NCBI GenBank assembly: GCA_023935145.1
Contig: CM043698.1
Span: 147,429,625-147,493,624 of the forward strand
Source: Bretschneidera sinensis
Taxonomy: Eukaryota; Streptophyta; Magnoliopsida; Brassicales; Akaniaceae
DNA length: 64,000 bases
Direction: 5' to 3'
A program made the position numbers and the translations under genes. The notes below the pieces were generated by a model, which saw only the letters and a program-made list of their open reading frames with translations, did no database searches and was not told where the DNA came from. Shown here in pieces: positions 21,697-33,355 of the stretch; within the stretch, counting starts at the first letter, position 1, and each line of letters opens with the position of its first letter.

Positions 21697-21932
21697 GAGT
21701 AACGTGGTGCTGACGTGTTGTTGATGTGGTGCTACTGTGGCAGCAGCGTGTCTGAAACAGGAGCGGCAGCGGAGATGATGTCAACGGGTGACGTGGCGCT
21801 GATGTGGCTTTTAGGGCTGACGTGGCAGCAGTGTTTCTGAAACAGAAGCGACAGCGGAGATGATGTCGATGGAGAATGAGACTCCGACTATAGTGATGAC
21901 CCGACAGGTATGAAAAGGATATACTAGAAGTT

Positions 21933-22075
21933 TTTCTGATGTGAAGGATCCACTAATAGTGACAATCACAGAGCATACTCAACTCTTAATATACCGAGAA
22001 TTTCTGATGTGAAGGATCCACTAATAGTGGCAATCACAGAGCATACTCAACTCTTAAAATACCGAGAACCATTAA
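21933..22075 (-). repeat. Two-copy repeat (about 68 bp) next to the Copia-2 primer site
   Basis: TTTCTGATGTGAAGGATCCA ... CTCAACTCTTAA(T/A)ATACCGAGAA occurs twice in tandem. Copia-3 has a single copy at about 26934-27001. Confidence 0.85.
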
Positions 22076-22088
22076 GGCTCTGATACCA
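22076..22088 (-). other. Copia-2 primer-binding site (initiator tRNA-Met)
   Basis: Minus strand TGGTATCAGAGCC immediately after the 5' LTR, a perfect match to the 3' end of plant initiator tRNA-Met. Confidence 0.92.
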
Positions 22089-22304
22089 TGTTGAATTTAA
22101 GAGAGGAAGTGAGACAATACAAAGAGAAGAATTGTATTGAATGGTGTAATTTACTTACAAAGGGAGCTATCCTATTTATATAAGCTAATAGGAGAAGTAA
22201 AGCTATACACAACCAATGTGGGATTATCTTATTTATACAAGCTAATAGGAGAAGCAAAGCTATACACAACCAATGTGGGACTAAGCCCATATAATACATT
22301 AACA
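22089..22304 (-). repeat. Copia-2 5' LTR
   Basis: 216 bp, almost identical to 17767-17982. On the minus strand it would carry the promoter. No obvious TATA assignment was made. Confidence 0.95.
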
Positions 22305-22810
22305 ATGTGAATTTTGAATACTGTTTTTTCAATCTACTTTTTTCAAATCAAAACAGGTTTGCCACAATGCTGTCTACTTTATCAAGAATTCAAGATCAAC
22401 ATGATCATACATCCCAGTAGAGCAATATATACCTATTCCAGCATCATCATGGTGCTCCAAATGCTTGTAAATCTCCAAAGGAGAAGAGTAGCCATTAATC
22501 AGAGAAAATGTACCAGAATGTGAGGCAGTTAAAATGATGCTTAGAGCTACAGATCTAAGAACTTTGGCCGTCTGTGTATGCAAGCAACAAAAGTTGAGAA
22601 TAAATGACAACTTATTGAAAGAGGCAGAGAGCATTATATAAGAAATATGAAAAAGCGAACCTTAACCAGCAGAGAATTATGATGGGGATTATACTTATCC
22701 CGAAATAGATCGGGAAAGCCTTCAATAACAGCTGAAGCAGCAACACAAATAAGTGGGCATATTGGATAAAGGAACCTGCAAGGAATGAATGGCCATCGCA
22801 CAATGGTTCT

Positions 22811-25800
22811 TGTTGAATTTAAGAGAGGAAGTGAGACAATATAAAGAAAAGAATTGTATTGAATGGTGTAATTTACTTACAAGAGAGCTATCCTATTTAT
22901 ACAAGCCAATAGGAGAGGCAAAGCTATACACAACCAATATGGGACTATCCTATTTATACAAGCTAATAGGAGAGGCAAAGCTATACACAACCAATGTGGG
23001 ACTAAGCTCATATAATACATTAATATCCCCCCTCAAACTCAAGGCGGTAAGTGGGAGGTGAACTTGAATTTGGAAACCAGAGAGTGAAAGCATCTGGGTG
23101 AATGAGCCTTAGTGAAAATGTCAGCTGTCTGATCGGCTGAATTGACGGATTGTAGACGAACCGTATTCTGGAGAATGTGATCACGAATGAAGTGGATATC
23201 ATTTTCGATATGTTTTGTACAATCATGGAAGACATCATTGTGAGTGATCTGAATAGCACTCCTGTTGTCACAGTGTAGGATAGTGGCAGCAGGAGAATAG
23301 ATGCCCATGTCAGCGAGTAGCCATCGAAGCCAAAGAAGTTCTTGAATTGCATCAGCCATGGCACGATATTCAGCTTCAGTACTAGAGCAAGCAACCATAG
23401 TTTATTTCTTACTACGCCAAGAAATGAGAGAATTTCCCAAAAAAAAACAGTAACCAATGGTTGAACATCTGTCGGTGGGGTCTCCGGCCCAATCGGCATT
23501 AGAATAGGCTTGTAAAACGGGGGCAGACTGTGCTGAGAAATGAAACCCATGAAATAAAATGCACTTGACATACCGAAGAACGCGAAGAACAGCCGAGTAA
23601 TGGGTGGTCCGAGGAGCAGACAAGAACCAACTGACCTGATGAACGGCATAGGCAATGTCAGGGCGAGTGACAGTAAGATATATAAGACTTCCAACCAGTT
23701 GACGATATAGAGTGACATCCTAAAGAGGTGAACCATCGAGTGGGGTAAGACTGACATTCAGCTCGAGAGGAGTAGTGGCAGTGGTTGAGTCAGTGATCCT
23801 AGCCTTGGAAAGGAGATCTGAGGCGTATTTGGCCTGAGAGAGAGAAAAAATCCATCAGAATTATATAAGACTTCGAGGCCAAGAAAATAGGTGAGCACAC
23901 CAAGATCTTTCATCTCGAATTGGCCACTGAGAAACTTTTTGAGTTCAGAAATACCATGTAGATCATCTCCAGTAATAACCATATCATCCACATATAGTAA
24001 AAGAAGGATAATACTGTTGGCAGTATGGCAGATAAACAGAGCTGAATCATGAGCACTCGGTGTGAACCCAAACTGATGAATGGTAGTGCTGAATTTGGCA
24101 AACCAGACATGTGGAGCTTGTTTCAAACCATATAGGGCACGGCGAAGGCGACAAACTTTGTTTTGAGGGGCATCCAAGCCGGGAGGTGTATGCATATTGA
24201 CTTCCTCAAGAAGATCCCCATTGAGAAATGCATTTTTGACATCCATTTGAAATAGAGTCCATCTTCGAATGACGGTGATAGCAAGGAGTGTGTGGACAGA
24301 TGTAAACCTCGCCACTGGAGCATATGTCTCTTCATAGTCAATGCCATATTCCTGAGCAAATCCCTTGGCAACAAGTCGGGCCTATCGTTCAATAGAGCCA
24401 TCAGAAAGTATCTTGATCTTAAACACCCATTTGCACCCAATAGGAGTTTTTCCAGGGGGTAGATCAATAATATCCCAAGTATGAGTTTTAGCTAGAGCTG
24501 AAGTTCTTCATCCATTGCTTTCTGCCAAAGTGGATTAGTACTAGCCTCTTTATAGGATTGAGGCTCATGCAGATGAAGTATAGTGGAAAAACAATGATAA
24601 TCACAATGGTAATCAGCAAGATGGGAAGGGGGATGAGTTACCCTGGTAGATCTGCGGAGGTGATCTAGAGGATGGCTCTCAGAGAGAGTTGGTGCAGACT
24701 CATCAGACATAGGAATATCCGATTGAGTCGGAGAGGTGAGGTCAGCTGAGGGTTCTGGAGCTGGAGCTGGGTCTGGAGAAGTAAGATCAGCTGGTGGTTC
24801 TGGAACGGAAAGGGTGATATCAGCTGGTGATTCGGAGGTGGACTTAACAGTACCTGAAACTGGATTCTCAGGAAATAACTCAATAGATGGATCAGTAAAG
24901 AATCTGGAGTTAGTGATGGTTGACATGTCAAATGACCATAAGGAAGAGAACATTTGATGTTCCCAAAAAATGACATGACAAGAGATACGAAGAGTTTTAG
25001 AAATAAGATCCCGGCATTAATACCCCTTATGTTCAACACCATATCCAATGAAACAACACAGACGAGCCCTTGGTTGTAATTTGTTGTGTTCATGTGGTTT
25101 GAGAAGAAGAAAACAAGCGCAACCAAAGACTCTGAGATTAGAGTAATTAGGAGGTTTACCGAAAAGGTGCTCGAATGGAGACTTATTTTGGATTGTAGTG
25201 GAAGGGACACGATTGATTTTGTACACTGCAGTTAAGGCAGCATCACCCCAGAAACGTTCAGGACATGATGATGAAATCAGTAGAGCACGAACGGTGTCAA
25301 GAATATGTCGATGTTTGCGTTCGGCTCATCCATTTTGTTGGGAGGTTCCAGGGCATGAGCGGTGGGGGAGCGTTCCATTTTTGTGAAGTAGATTTAGAAA
25401 AGCACGGTCTTTATATTCCATTGCATTATCTGAAAGAAAAATTTTGATATTCCGAGAGAATTGAGTTTGAACCATAGAAGAAAAATCAGAATATATTTGA
25501 AAGAGTTCAGATCTACTTTTCATAAGAAACAACAAAGTATAACGAGAATAGTCATCCACAAATATAACAAAACAACGAGCATCACCCATTGATGCATGAG
25601 GAGAAGGCCCCCAAACGTTAAAATGTACTAAATCAAAAGGTGCAAGGGAAACAGATTGACTCTCATTAAAAGGTAAAGTTGATTGTTTTGCAAGTTGACA
25701 ATGAATACAATGAAAAGACTCATGCTGAAGTGAACCTAACTGACCACTAGACATAAGAGAATGTAAAGGGCTAGATGAAGTGTGACCTAACCGAGAGTGC

Positions 25801-27178
25801 CATAATTTCACGGGTGAGAGTGCTGGGATGGATGCGGCTAATTGGTTTGGTGATGGTGAGGATGGGACTTTGAGATGAGTGAGTTCAAAGAGGTGTCCAA
25901 CTTTACGGCCGGTTCCAAGGAATTTTCCTGTCTGAGGGTCCTACACACGACAACCAGTAGAAGAAAAATGCACATCAAGTCCAAGATCACATAGTTATCC
26001 AACGGATATAAGGTTAAGTTTAAGATTAGGAACCAAATATGTGTCAAGGAGAGACAAATGAGAACTATCAATATGTCCAGTATGGCTGACCAGCATATTT
26101 GATCCATTGGCAATGTGAATAGTAGGTGCATGCTCATCATGGGTTTTAAGGAAAATTTAGAGGTATCAGAAGTTATGTGATTGCAACAGGCAGAATCAAA
26201 ATACCATCGGGATGTACCTGGTGTAGTTGATATGGCTATATTGTTACCGATTTTATTTAGAGCCTCGGTAAGAACGGTGTAGAAACCACTCCAATCAGGT
26301 GGAGAGCTGGATGAAGTTGGTGTAGCATCAGTGGTTACAGCAGCAGTATTCTTTGGCTTGGAATAGAGCCGATTGTATGAGCCTCGAGAGCGATCTCGGT
26401 TCCCATTTGACTGATTTTCATATGGAAGTTTAGGGCAGTCTGCAAGATAGTGACCCAGTTCTCTGCAGACTTTACATAGGCGAGAAGGACATTTGAGCAA
26501 TTCATGTCCTTGTGAATGACAATATTTGTAATATAAGGGCTTCTGGTGTGGAAGTTTAGGGCAGTCTGAAAGATAGTGACCCGGTTCTCTGCAGACTTTA
26601 CATAGGCGAGAAGGACATTTGAGCAATTCATGCCCTTGTGAATGACAATACTTGCAATATAAGGGCTTCTGGTGTGTGCTCTATCTGTGGGGTAAGTCCG
26701 ATTCAACCATAGGAGCAAAGAGGAAGGTGAACCTCCAAGAAACCGGTGATGTGGTGGTCAACTGATGATGTGGCAATCAATGAGTAACGTGGCGCTGACG
26801 TGTCATTGATGTGGCGCTGACGTGGCAGCTGCGTGTCTGAAACAGGAGCGGCGGCAGAGATGATGTCGATGGAGAATGAGACTCCGACTATAGTGATGAC
26901 CCGACAGGTATGAAAATGATATACTAGAAGTTTTTCTGATGTGAAGGATCCACTAATAGTGGCAATCACAGAGCATACTCAACTCTTAATATACCGAGAA
27001 CCATTATGGCTCTGATACCATGTTGAATTTAAGAGAGGAAGTGAGACAATACAAAGAGAAGAATTGTATTGAATGGTGTGATTTACTTACAAGGGAGCTA
27101 TCCTATTTATACAAGCTAATAGGAGAGACAAAGCTATACACAACGAATGTGAGACTAAACCCATATAATACATTAACA
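22811..27178 (-). mobile_element. Copia-3: older, degenerate relative of Copia-2
   Basis: LTRs are 22811-23025 (215 bp) and 27021-27178 (158 bp; one of the two internal ~57-bp units is missing). The primer site GGCTCTGATACCA lies at 27008-27020. It is inserted in ALG9 intron 5 of copy A, and copy B has the empty site near 52345 (AATGGTTCTGATGAAATT). The flanks GTTCT (22806-22810) and GGTCC (27179-27183) are probably a diverged target duplication. It is about 90% or more similar to Copia-2 by eye, with the same capsid-less layout. Confidence 0.92.
23039..26718 (-). pseudogene. Copia-3 polyprotein, broken by stops and frameshifts
   Basis: Collinear with the Copia-2 polyprotein but split into many pieces. 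RNase H lies at 23.0-23.6 kb (VACSSTEAEYRAMAD), with a TAA just before it at about 23402. RT lies at 23.76-24.47 kb (MDVKNAFLNGDLLEEV, YVDDMVITG). Integrase lies at 24.9-25.8 kb with a stop in ERK at about 25326. Protease and knuckles lie at 25.8-26.6 kb. The protease motif is FDSACCNHITS. The zinc-knuckle block is duplicated in tandem with a 126-bp period (units starting near 26423 and 26549), and in one copy the first cysteine of a knuckle is Tyr (YKYCHSQGH). Not functional. Confidence 0.92.
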
Positions 27179-28893
27179 GGTCCAATGAAATTTTTGTCTC
27201 TTAAATATTTAAGGTTTTAAATGCCAAAAGTGCCGAGAAAAAATTTAATAATTCATATAGAAAATTTTACAAAAGAAAAATATGAAAAAGCTTCGAGGAA
27301 CCAATCAAATTAATATCAGGCTTTTCAGTGAACATTATTTCTTTTCTTTTTTTCGTGGGGGGTTGGACAACAGAGAACGAAAAAGGTTTAATTAAGAACA
27401 GTAGTATTAAAATGTAGGGAAGGAAGACAATAATAAGATATATGCAAAAAAGACAAAAACATTTCTTCTTTGTGTGGCTGCAATGGCATAAATGCCAGCC
27501 AAATATAAAGAGGTGAGACCACAATCAGCAGGTCCGGGGCATACTTTTTCCTTGCAATTGGCAAAATTGCAAGGAAAAACAAAGCAAGAACAAAACAAAA
27601 GTTGAAGTTGTTAAATCTATTCCTCAAAAAATACAATGGCCCTTCAGTCCTGTACAAATGGTTCTCACCACCTCCTAAGACATTATATATCAACAGATTC
27701 AAAACAGATGACGTCCATCTTCTGTAGTAGTAGTAATCAACGAGTACTGAGATTACTTGGAGAAGAACACTAATTTATTATCGAATAATAATATAAATAA
27801 ATTGACATACGTATAAATCTGCTAAATCCATTTAATAAATTAAGGAATATAAATGATAGCTCCAGAAAGTGTATACAAGACAATCTAATTTGGTGTCTAA
27901 ACTAACTCCCAAGAAGAAAAATAGAGGTGACAGCACCGGAAAGAAATGCTTGTTTGAATCTCCTAGCTAAAGAGTAAAATGTAACTGGCAAAAAGGCTAA
28001 GATTGAGAACGGCCAGCCAATGATTACTCCAACAGTTGCAACTACAACAGCCATAGCAGGTTTCTCGAGTAGGAACAATCCTGATGACAGACTCATTGCA
28101 TACATAGAGAATGAACTGGGAAGAAAATCTGAAAAATAATTTCAGAACAACAGACATTAGGAAATTCCAGGAAAAATAGAAATTGATAAGCATAGGAAAC
28201 ATATAAAACATCCAGGAAACAAATTCAAACGTAGTATGATGAAGTGGAATTGCAGATAATTAATTTGGCTAACTGATAAAGAATGCATAAGTGGAAAATC
28301 TATACCGAAACATGAAGCAAGGAACATAAAAAGGTCTTTTGTAAAACAACAAAGGGAACTGAAAATGGCCCACTTACTTGTGCTAGCGAAGAAGCACCCA
28401 CTTTTTAAGCAAAGCATCGCAAGTGCATAAGAAGCGAGACGTTTTCTGTACTTTCTGGAAAGCGCTACTATCATAACAGCATCCGATATAACGGAGAGGA
28501 AACCAAGAAAGAGTCTTACCGCATAGAAAACTCTAACCTGTAAGTATGATAAGAATGCACAAATAAATATTGTGCGAAATCATGAAGCCTTTAGAAAAAT
28601 AGCATTTCAGAAGGCCCGACAATTCTTACTTTTTCCTCACCAAAGAACCAGGAAGCTGGTCGACCCACTAGTTCATGGAAAAAGATGTATAAATATGACA
28701 GCAGTGCAAATTAGGAACTGCAAGAGGTACATAATAGTGATCAATCTCTCGGTTAACTATCTCAAAGAAATTTGTACTTTTTCAACCAGTTAACTATTTA
28801 TTGATACATTTAGTAAGTATCACCACCATAAGGAATTAAGGATAGTTTCAGCATAAAAAGGAAGCTCTAACCGCAGCAGGAATGACAAATCAA
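27179..28893 (-). other. ALG9 copy A exons 5 to 2 and intron sequence
   Basis: Exons within this block are listed under the ALG9 copy A entry. The rest is intron sequence matching 52350-54125 of copy B. The stretch 28718-28893 belongs to intron 1. Confidence 0.8.
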
Positions 28894-31800
28894 GGGCTTG
28901 TTTGGGGCGGGTTTTCAAAAACCCTTTTCAGTGTTCAAACACTGAAAATACTGTTCAAACCCTAGCGTGATTGTTTGGCCAACAGTGTTCAAAACCAGTG
29001 TTTGAACAGAGTTTTGTAAAACTAGCTGTTCAAACACTGATTTTTTGACACTACTAAACGGCATTTTCGGTCTGAATTCAGTTTTCACTCTCACTTTCCC
29101 AATTCACAGACCTCTTCTCTCTCTCGCGACCTCACCTTCTCCTTCACAGATCTCTCCCTCTGTCTCTCTCGCGACCTCACCTTCTCCTTCACAGAGCTCT
29201 CCCTCTCTCTGCAACGCCTTCATCTTCTCTCTCCCTATTTCCTTTCTTTTCACTTTCTAACTGGGTCTCTCTCCTTTCCTCTTCAACAAATCACGACGGT
29301 GACGACCTCGAAGAAACCAAGAAGAGAGGAGAGAAACTGTATAGACTGCAGACCCAAGACTTTGCTTTACCTTTCTTGGTAACTCTCTCACCTTCAAGGA
29401 AACTCTTTGACTCGAAGTCTCTCCTTCTCCAGGTAGTTTTTTATCATCTTCTTATTTAACTGTAACATTTTCTTGTTTCTTTAATTCTTGTAATATTTCC
29501 AATTTACTCTTAACGCTAATGCTAATTCCTATTTATGGATACAATCAGGTTTCTGTGTTGTCTTTGCTTGTGCTTTGTTTCTTTGTTGCTTGTAATAAGC
29601 TATATTAAGAAATGAGTTTTGGTTTTGAATATTGGGATTTGGGGTTTGTGGTTCAATTCAAGTTTTGTGGGGTTTTGATTTTGGTTTTGCTTTGTGCATT
29701 TCTAGGGTTTGTCTGTTGGCATATATTTATGCTGATTATTCATTAGGATTTCACTTTACCTTTTGTATTTTCCCCTCTTTGTTTTTTAATCCTCCTTTGT
29801 CTTCCCTAAATGGGTTTCCTTTCATTCAGGATATTATTTTGTTTCTCGTGAGAACAAAAATAAGTATGCTCACATTTCAGTGAAAAATGTTATCTTTCTT
29901 TTCATTTTTGCCCGATTGAGAGGCTATTTCTTTTGTTTTTCAATTGATATATGGAAGATTAATAGTTTGTTTGGTTTCCCAAAATAAGGTGGGAAAAGAA
30001 ATGATTTTGGATTATCTATTAGGATTGTTTGATTGTGAAATGCTGGTAGCTCTAAGATTCTAAATCGCTTTCACTGCAATGAGAAAGAGGATAGAATAGA
30101 AATGAAAATTATTTTTCAAGGGTATTGATCACTGTGTTCTGTTTTCTATATCCACAAGCTAGCAGTAAAAATGACACAATAAATGTCTGGCCATTTTTGG
30201 TAGACTATAGAAATTGGATGGAGATGCAGCTCGAAGGTGCAGACTGGCTAAAGCTTGTGCTCAGTCACTTTTCTTTTATTTTTGGTGTTTCTCACATTTT
30301 TGTTCTCCTCTGCAGGTTGAATTCAGGTCTGTTGTAAGCACCAGTAAGGACTTGCAGCTCTGTCGAGGTCAGTGAATGTGCTCTTTTTTATTTTTTATTT
30401 TTTTTTTAAGGGGAGAGGGTGATGTGGGTTAGGGGATCTTTTCTATGACATGAACATCCATTGACATTGTTAATTAGTAATGTCCAAAATGGATTTCTTG
30501 AAGACGTGGTAAAATAGTTTTAATTGTCACAAAGAATGCTTAAAACTATAAAAATGGTTTTCTTATCTTGGTAGTTCTTTTGAAGATACCTGAGTTTATA
30601 AAATATCGTTTGATTCCCGTTGAGGAGATTTAGCTTCTGTATTCACTTGGAGAGCTTATCATCTTTAAAAATTTGTTTGTTAGGTAATTTTTTAGACCAT
30701 TTTTTTATTGAAAAATTTCATCCTCATCTTTTCTTGCTTTCTGACTTTGCTATTATTTTTTGAAAACAAATTAAAATTAGGGAGAGAAGTGGATCCTACT
30801 TTTTGTGTGAATAACCACTTATAGGGACTATTGGAGGTTCACATTTCCTCACAAATGTGTTATAATACACAGCTGTTCTGCTTACAGTGTAGACTAGAGA
30901 AGTGGTTAACACTTTGAGGGTGATGGGTAATTCATTTAAAAACTTGAAAGAATTCAAATTATTGCTTACATTGTACTGAACCTGATATGTTTATTTCTTA
31001 GACTTTTATTTTTAAATTTGAGTTTTTTTGTTGTATGTTTAGTTGCCATGGTGGTTGGATAGAATTAGTATATCCGAATGCTATGGCAACAACAAACCTG
31101 AGATTAGATAAATCAACTTTTTGTGATGTTGGATCCTGATCTTGCATTTTGCTAACAGTATCACTATCATGTTAGCCATTAAACAGCAACCATTTTGAAA
31201 TTAAAATGTATGAAGGTGAAAATTAACCATATGTTTTTGGAATGCAATCTAGTGTCAATTTATGTTAAATAATGCAGTAAAAGATGTAGGCTAATTACCA
31301 GATCAATGTCTGGTAGGATGGTGTGTGCAAGATTTTTGAAACAAGACTTGTTGAGTTTGCATTGGGTGAATTGGCTGGAAAAAGAAACAAGCATGCCTTA
31401 GATAAGCTGCATAGGCTCCTTTCCATGGAGAAGGAAACACCACTTTTTTCTTCCTTTTTTTTATTCATTTGAGCTCCTTGACCAAATGATGAGTGAATGT
31501 GTTTACAGAAAGGATCATTGATGAATGATATGAATGATGAGTGAATTCTACGTGATTGTTATTACTGCTTGTGAACTCTTTTACTTTTTCTGTTCCTTTG
31601 CCTCATAACCCCCACTTACTATTTGGCCTTTTTCAATTTGGGAAATTGAGAATAGGAGAGATGCATGCAACCAAGTCTGGCCTTCTATTTTGGGTTCTGA
31701 TAACACTGGAACCAACCCTTTTTCTTCCCTTCCTTTTTTATTTTTTTTTTTTTGTATTGTGAATTATTTAGGTATTTTTTTTCCAAATGCAAGAATTCAT

Positions 31801-31908
31801 TAATATTTTTGGGTTGCTTGTCTTGTTGTAAATAAGCTAATTTGTTTTAAAATAGTCGGTTAGTTTTTATTGTTCAATAATAAACTGTTACTGTCACTTT
31901 TATTGTAG

Positions 31909-32957
31909 ATGGCTTCTGAAAGCATTTATATATCTTTATGGGGCTCTGAGAGAGAGAAATGTTTTATCGATATCATGGTTATTGAGGTAAACAAAGGAAA
32001 CATGAAAGATGGTGTGTTTCATAGAAGGATTTGGGATATCGTTCTAAAAGAATTGAATTTGAAGACCAACAAGGTCTTTATATTGAAATAATTGAGGGAG
32101 AAATTTCAAAGATTGCATTTGAAAGACCGCCTGTTTAGTCAATTGCTTGAACAAACTGGGTTTGGTTGGAATGCTGAAAGTAATACTGTCACAGCCTTAG
32201 ATAAGACTTGGGAAAATTACATTCGGGTATTGTCTTTCTCCCTAGTCTTACATAGTGTGGATTTATCTTACCAAACTTTCTTTTAAATTGATAATTACTT
32301 TTATATCGATATTTTTTTTTTCAGGCACACCCAAAAGCTTCCCAATTTCGTAAGCAAGGCTGTGAACACTACAAATTGTTAGGGATAATCTTTAACAAGT
32401 CAACCGCCATAGGAATTCTTCACCATGCTTCAACCTAAGATCCACCTAATTCCGATGAGGAGAATGCATTGCATGAAGCTTTTCTCAATAGTGGCATACA
32501 TGTAGATGTTGATGTTGATGGCCTTGGTAACTCAGATGACCCAAATACTCTGGTTGACCTTGAAAGCCCAAGCACTCAGCCCATTCAGCCCACTCCGCCT
32601 GAACGTTCTGCCAAGCGGTCTAAAATCAATGAAAAGAAAAAACAGAAGGAAACTAGAAATAATCAATTGAGTGAAGTTTTTGCCTGTTTCATGGAGGCCA
32701 CAAAAGCAACGACAGAAGCTTCTTTGGCTAGGGCTGAGAGGTATAGAGAGAAAAGCGCTGAGGTAACAAGTTCGATGGTTTCTGCTGATTATTTAGTTGC
32801 AGCATGTTTGAAAGTACTTGATGAAATGGAAAATCGGGTGGATGATGACACGTATTTGAAGGCATTAGAGAAATTTACAGGTAATTTTGAGTTGAGGGAG
32901 GCATTCATTAAAATGCCTTTAGAGAGGAATAATGCGTGGTTAGCTAAGACTGGTTAA
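31909..32957 (+). pseudogene. PIF/Harbinger ORF1: Myb/SANT-like DNA-binding protein, broken
   Basis: ORF1 of Harbinger elements binds DNA and helps import the transposase. Here exon 1 starts ATGGCTTCTGAAAG and encodes a Myb/SANT-like domain (FIDIMVIEVNKGNMKDGVFHRR, FQRLHLKDRLFSQLLEQTGFGW, WENYIR), followed by an intron (donor near 32227, acceptor about 32325 before GCACACCCAAAAGC) and a second part with AHPKASQFRKQGC, a KRSKINEKKKQKE basic stretch and a C-terminal helix-rich tail. TAA codons at about 32089-32091 and near 32438 interrupt it. Confidence 0.8.
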
Positions 32958-33355
32958 AAGTTGGAGACATTGCCTTTGGGTTTAAATTATACTTGTGTGT
33001 TTAGGATACTATTTGTTAGTTGCTGTGTGTTTATGTTTGTACTTAATATTTTTATTACTTTTTTTAGTTTATGGATGTTATGTTATTTCTTTGGATTAAA
33101 CTTATGCGTTTGACATTCCATGTATTGTTGTAATATGAATGATTAGAATTGTGTATATAGGTCTAATTATATTTGAATGATTGGAATTGTGTATACAGGT
33201 ATAACTAGATTTGATAATTCATAGAAAATAGAGGAAGTGCTGTCAATTTTTTAAAAAAAAAATAGAATTAAACTTCAATCTATTTAGATTTGTGGAATAT
33301 AAACTATACTACATGATAACCATAATGAGACTTATTTTTTTGTTTAGGTTAAGAA

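Larger units (their letters stand above)
17767..22304 (-). mobile_element. Copia-2: young, apparently intact capsid-less Copia element
   Basis: LTRs are 17767-17982 and 22089-22304 (216 bp each, TGTTGAATTT...ATTAACA, two differences). The 5-bp target duplication ATGTG lies at 17762-17766 and 22305-22309, and copy B has the unfilled site (ATAATGTGAATTTTG near 51844). On the minus strand, the primer site for initiator tRNA-Met (22076-22088) touches the 5' LTR and a polypurine tract (complement of 17983-17997) touches the 3' LTR. One long frame covers zinc knuckles to RNase H. The 470-bp leader contains tandem repeats instead of a capsid gene. Total length is 4538 bp. Confidence 0.95.

Noticed and set aside
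27388..27702. Separate small membrane protein gene
   Set aside because: It is exon 5 of the ALG9 copy A pseudogene; the extra residues come from reading into introns.
29045..29260. Ser/Pro-rich frame near the left end of the Harbinger element
   Set aside because: Low-complexity pyrimidine-rich leader with a short tandem repeat; no conserved protein.
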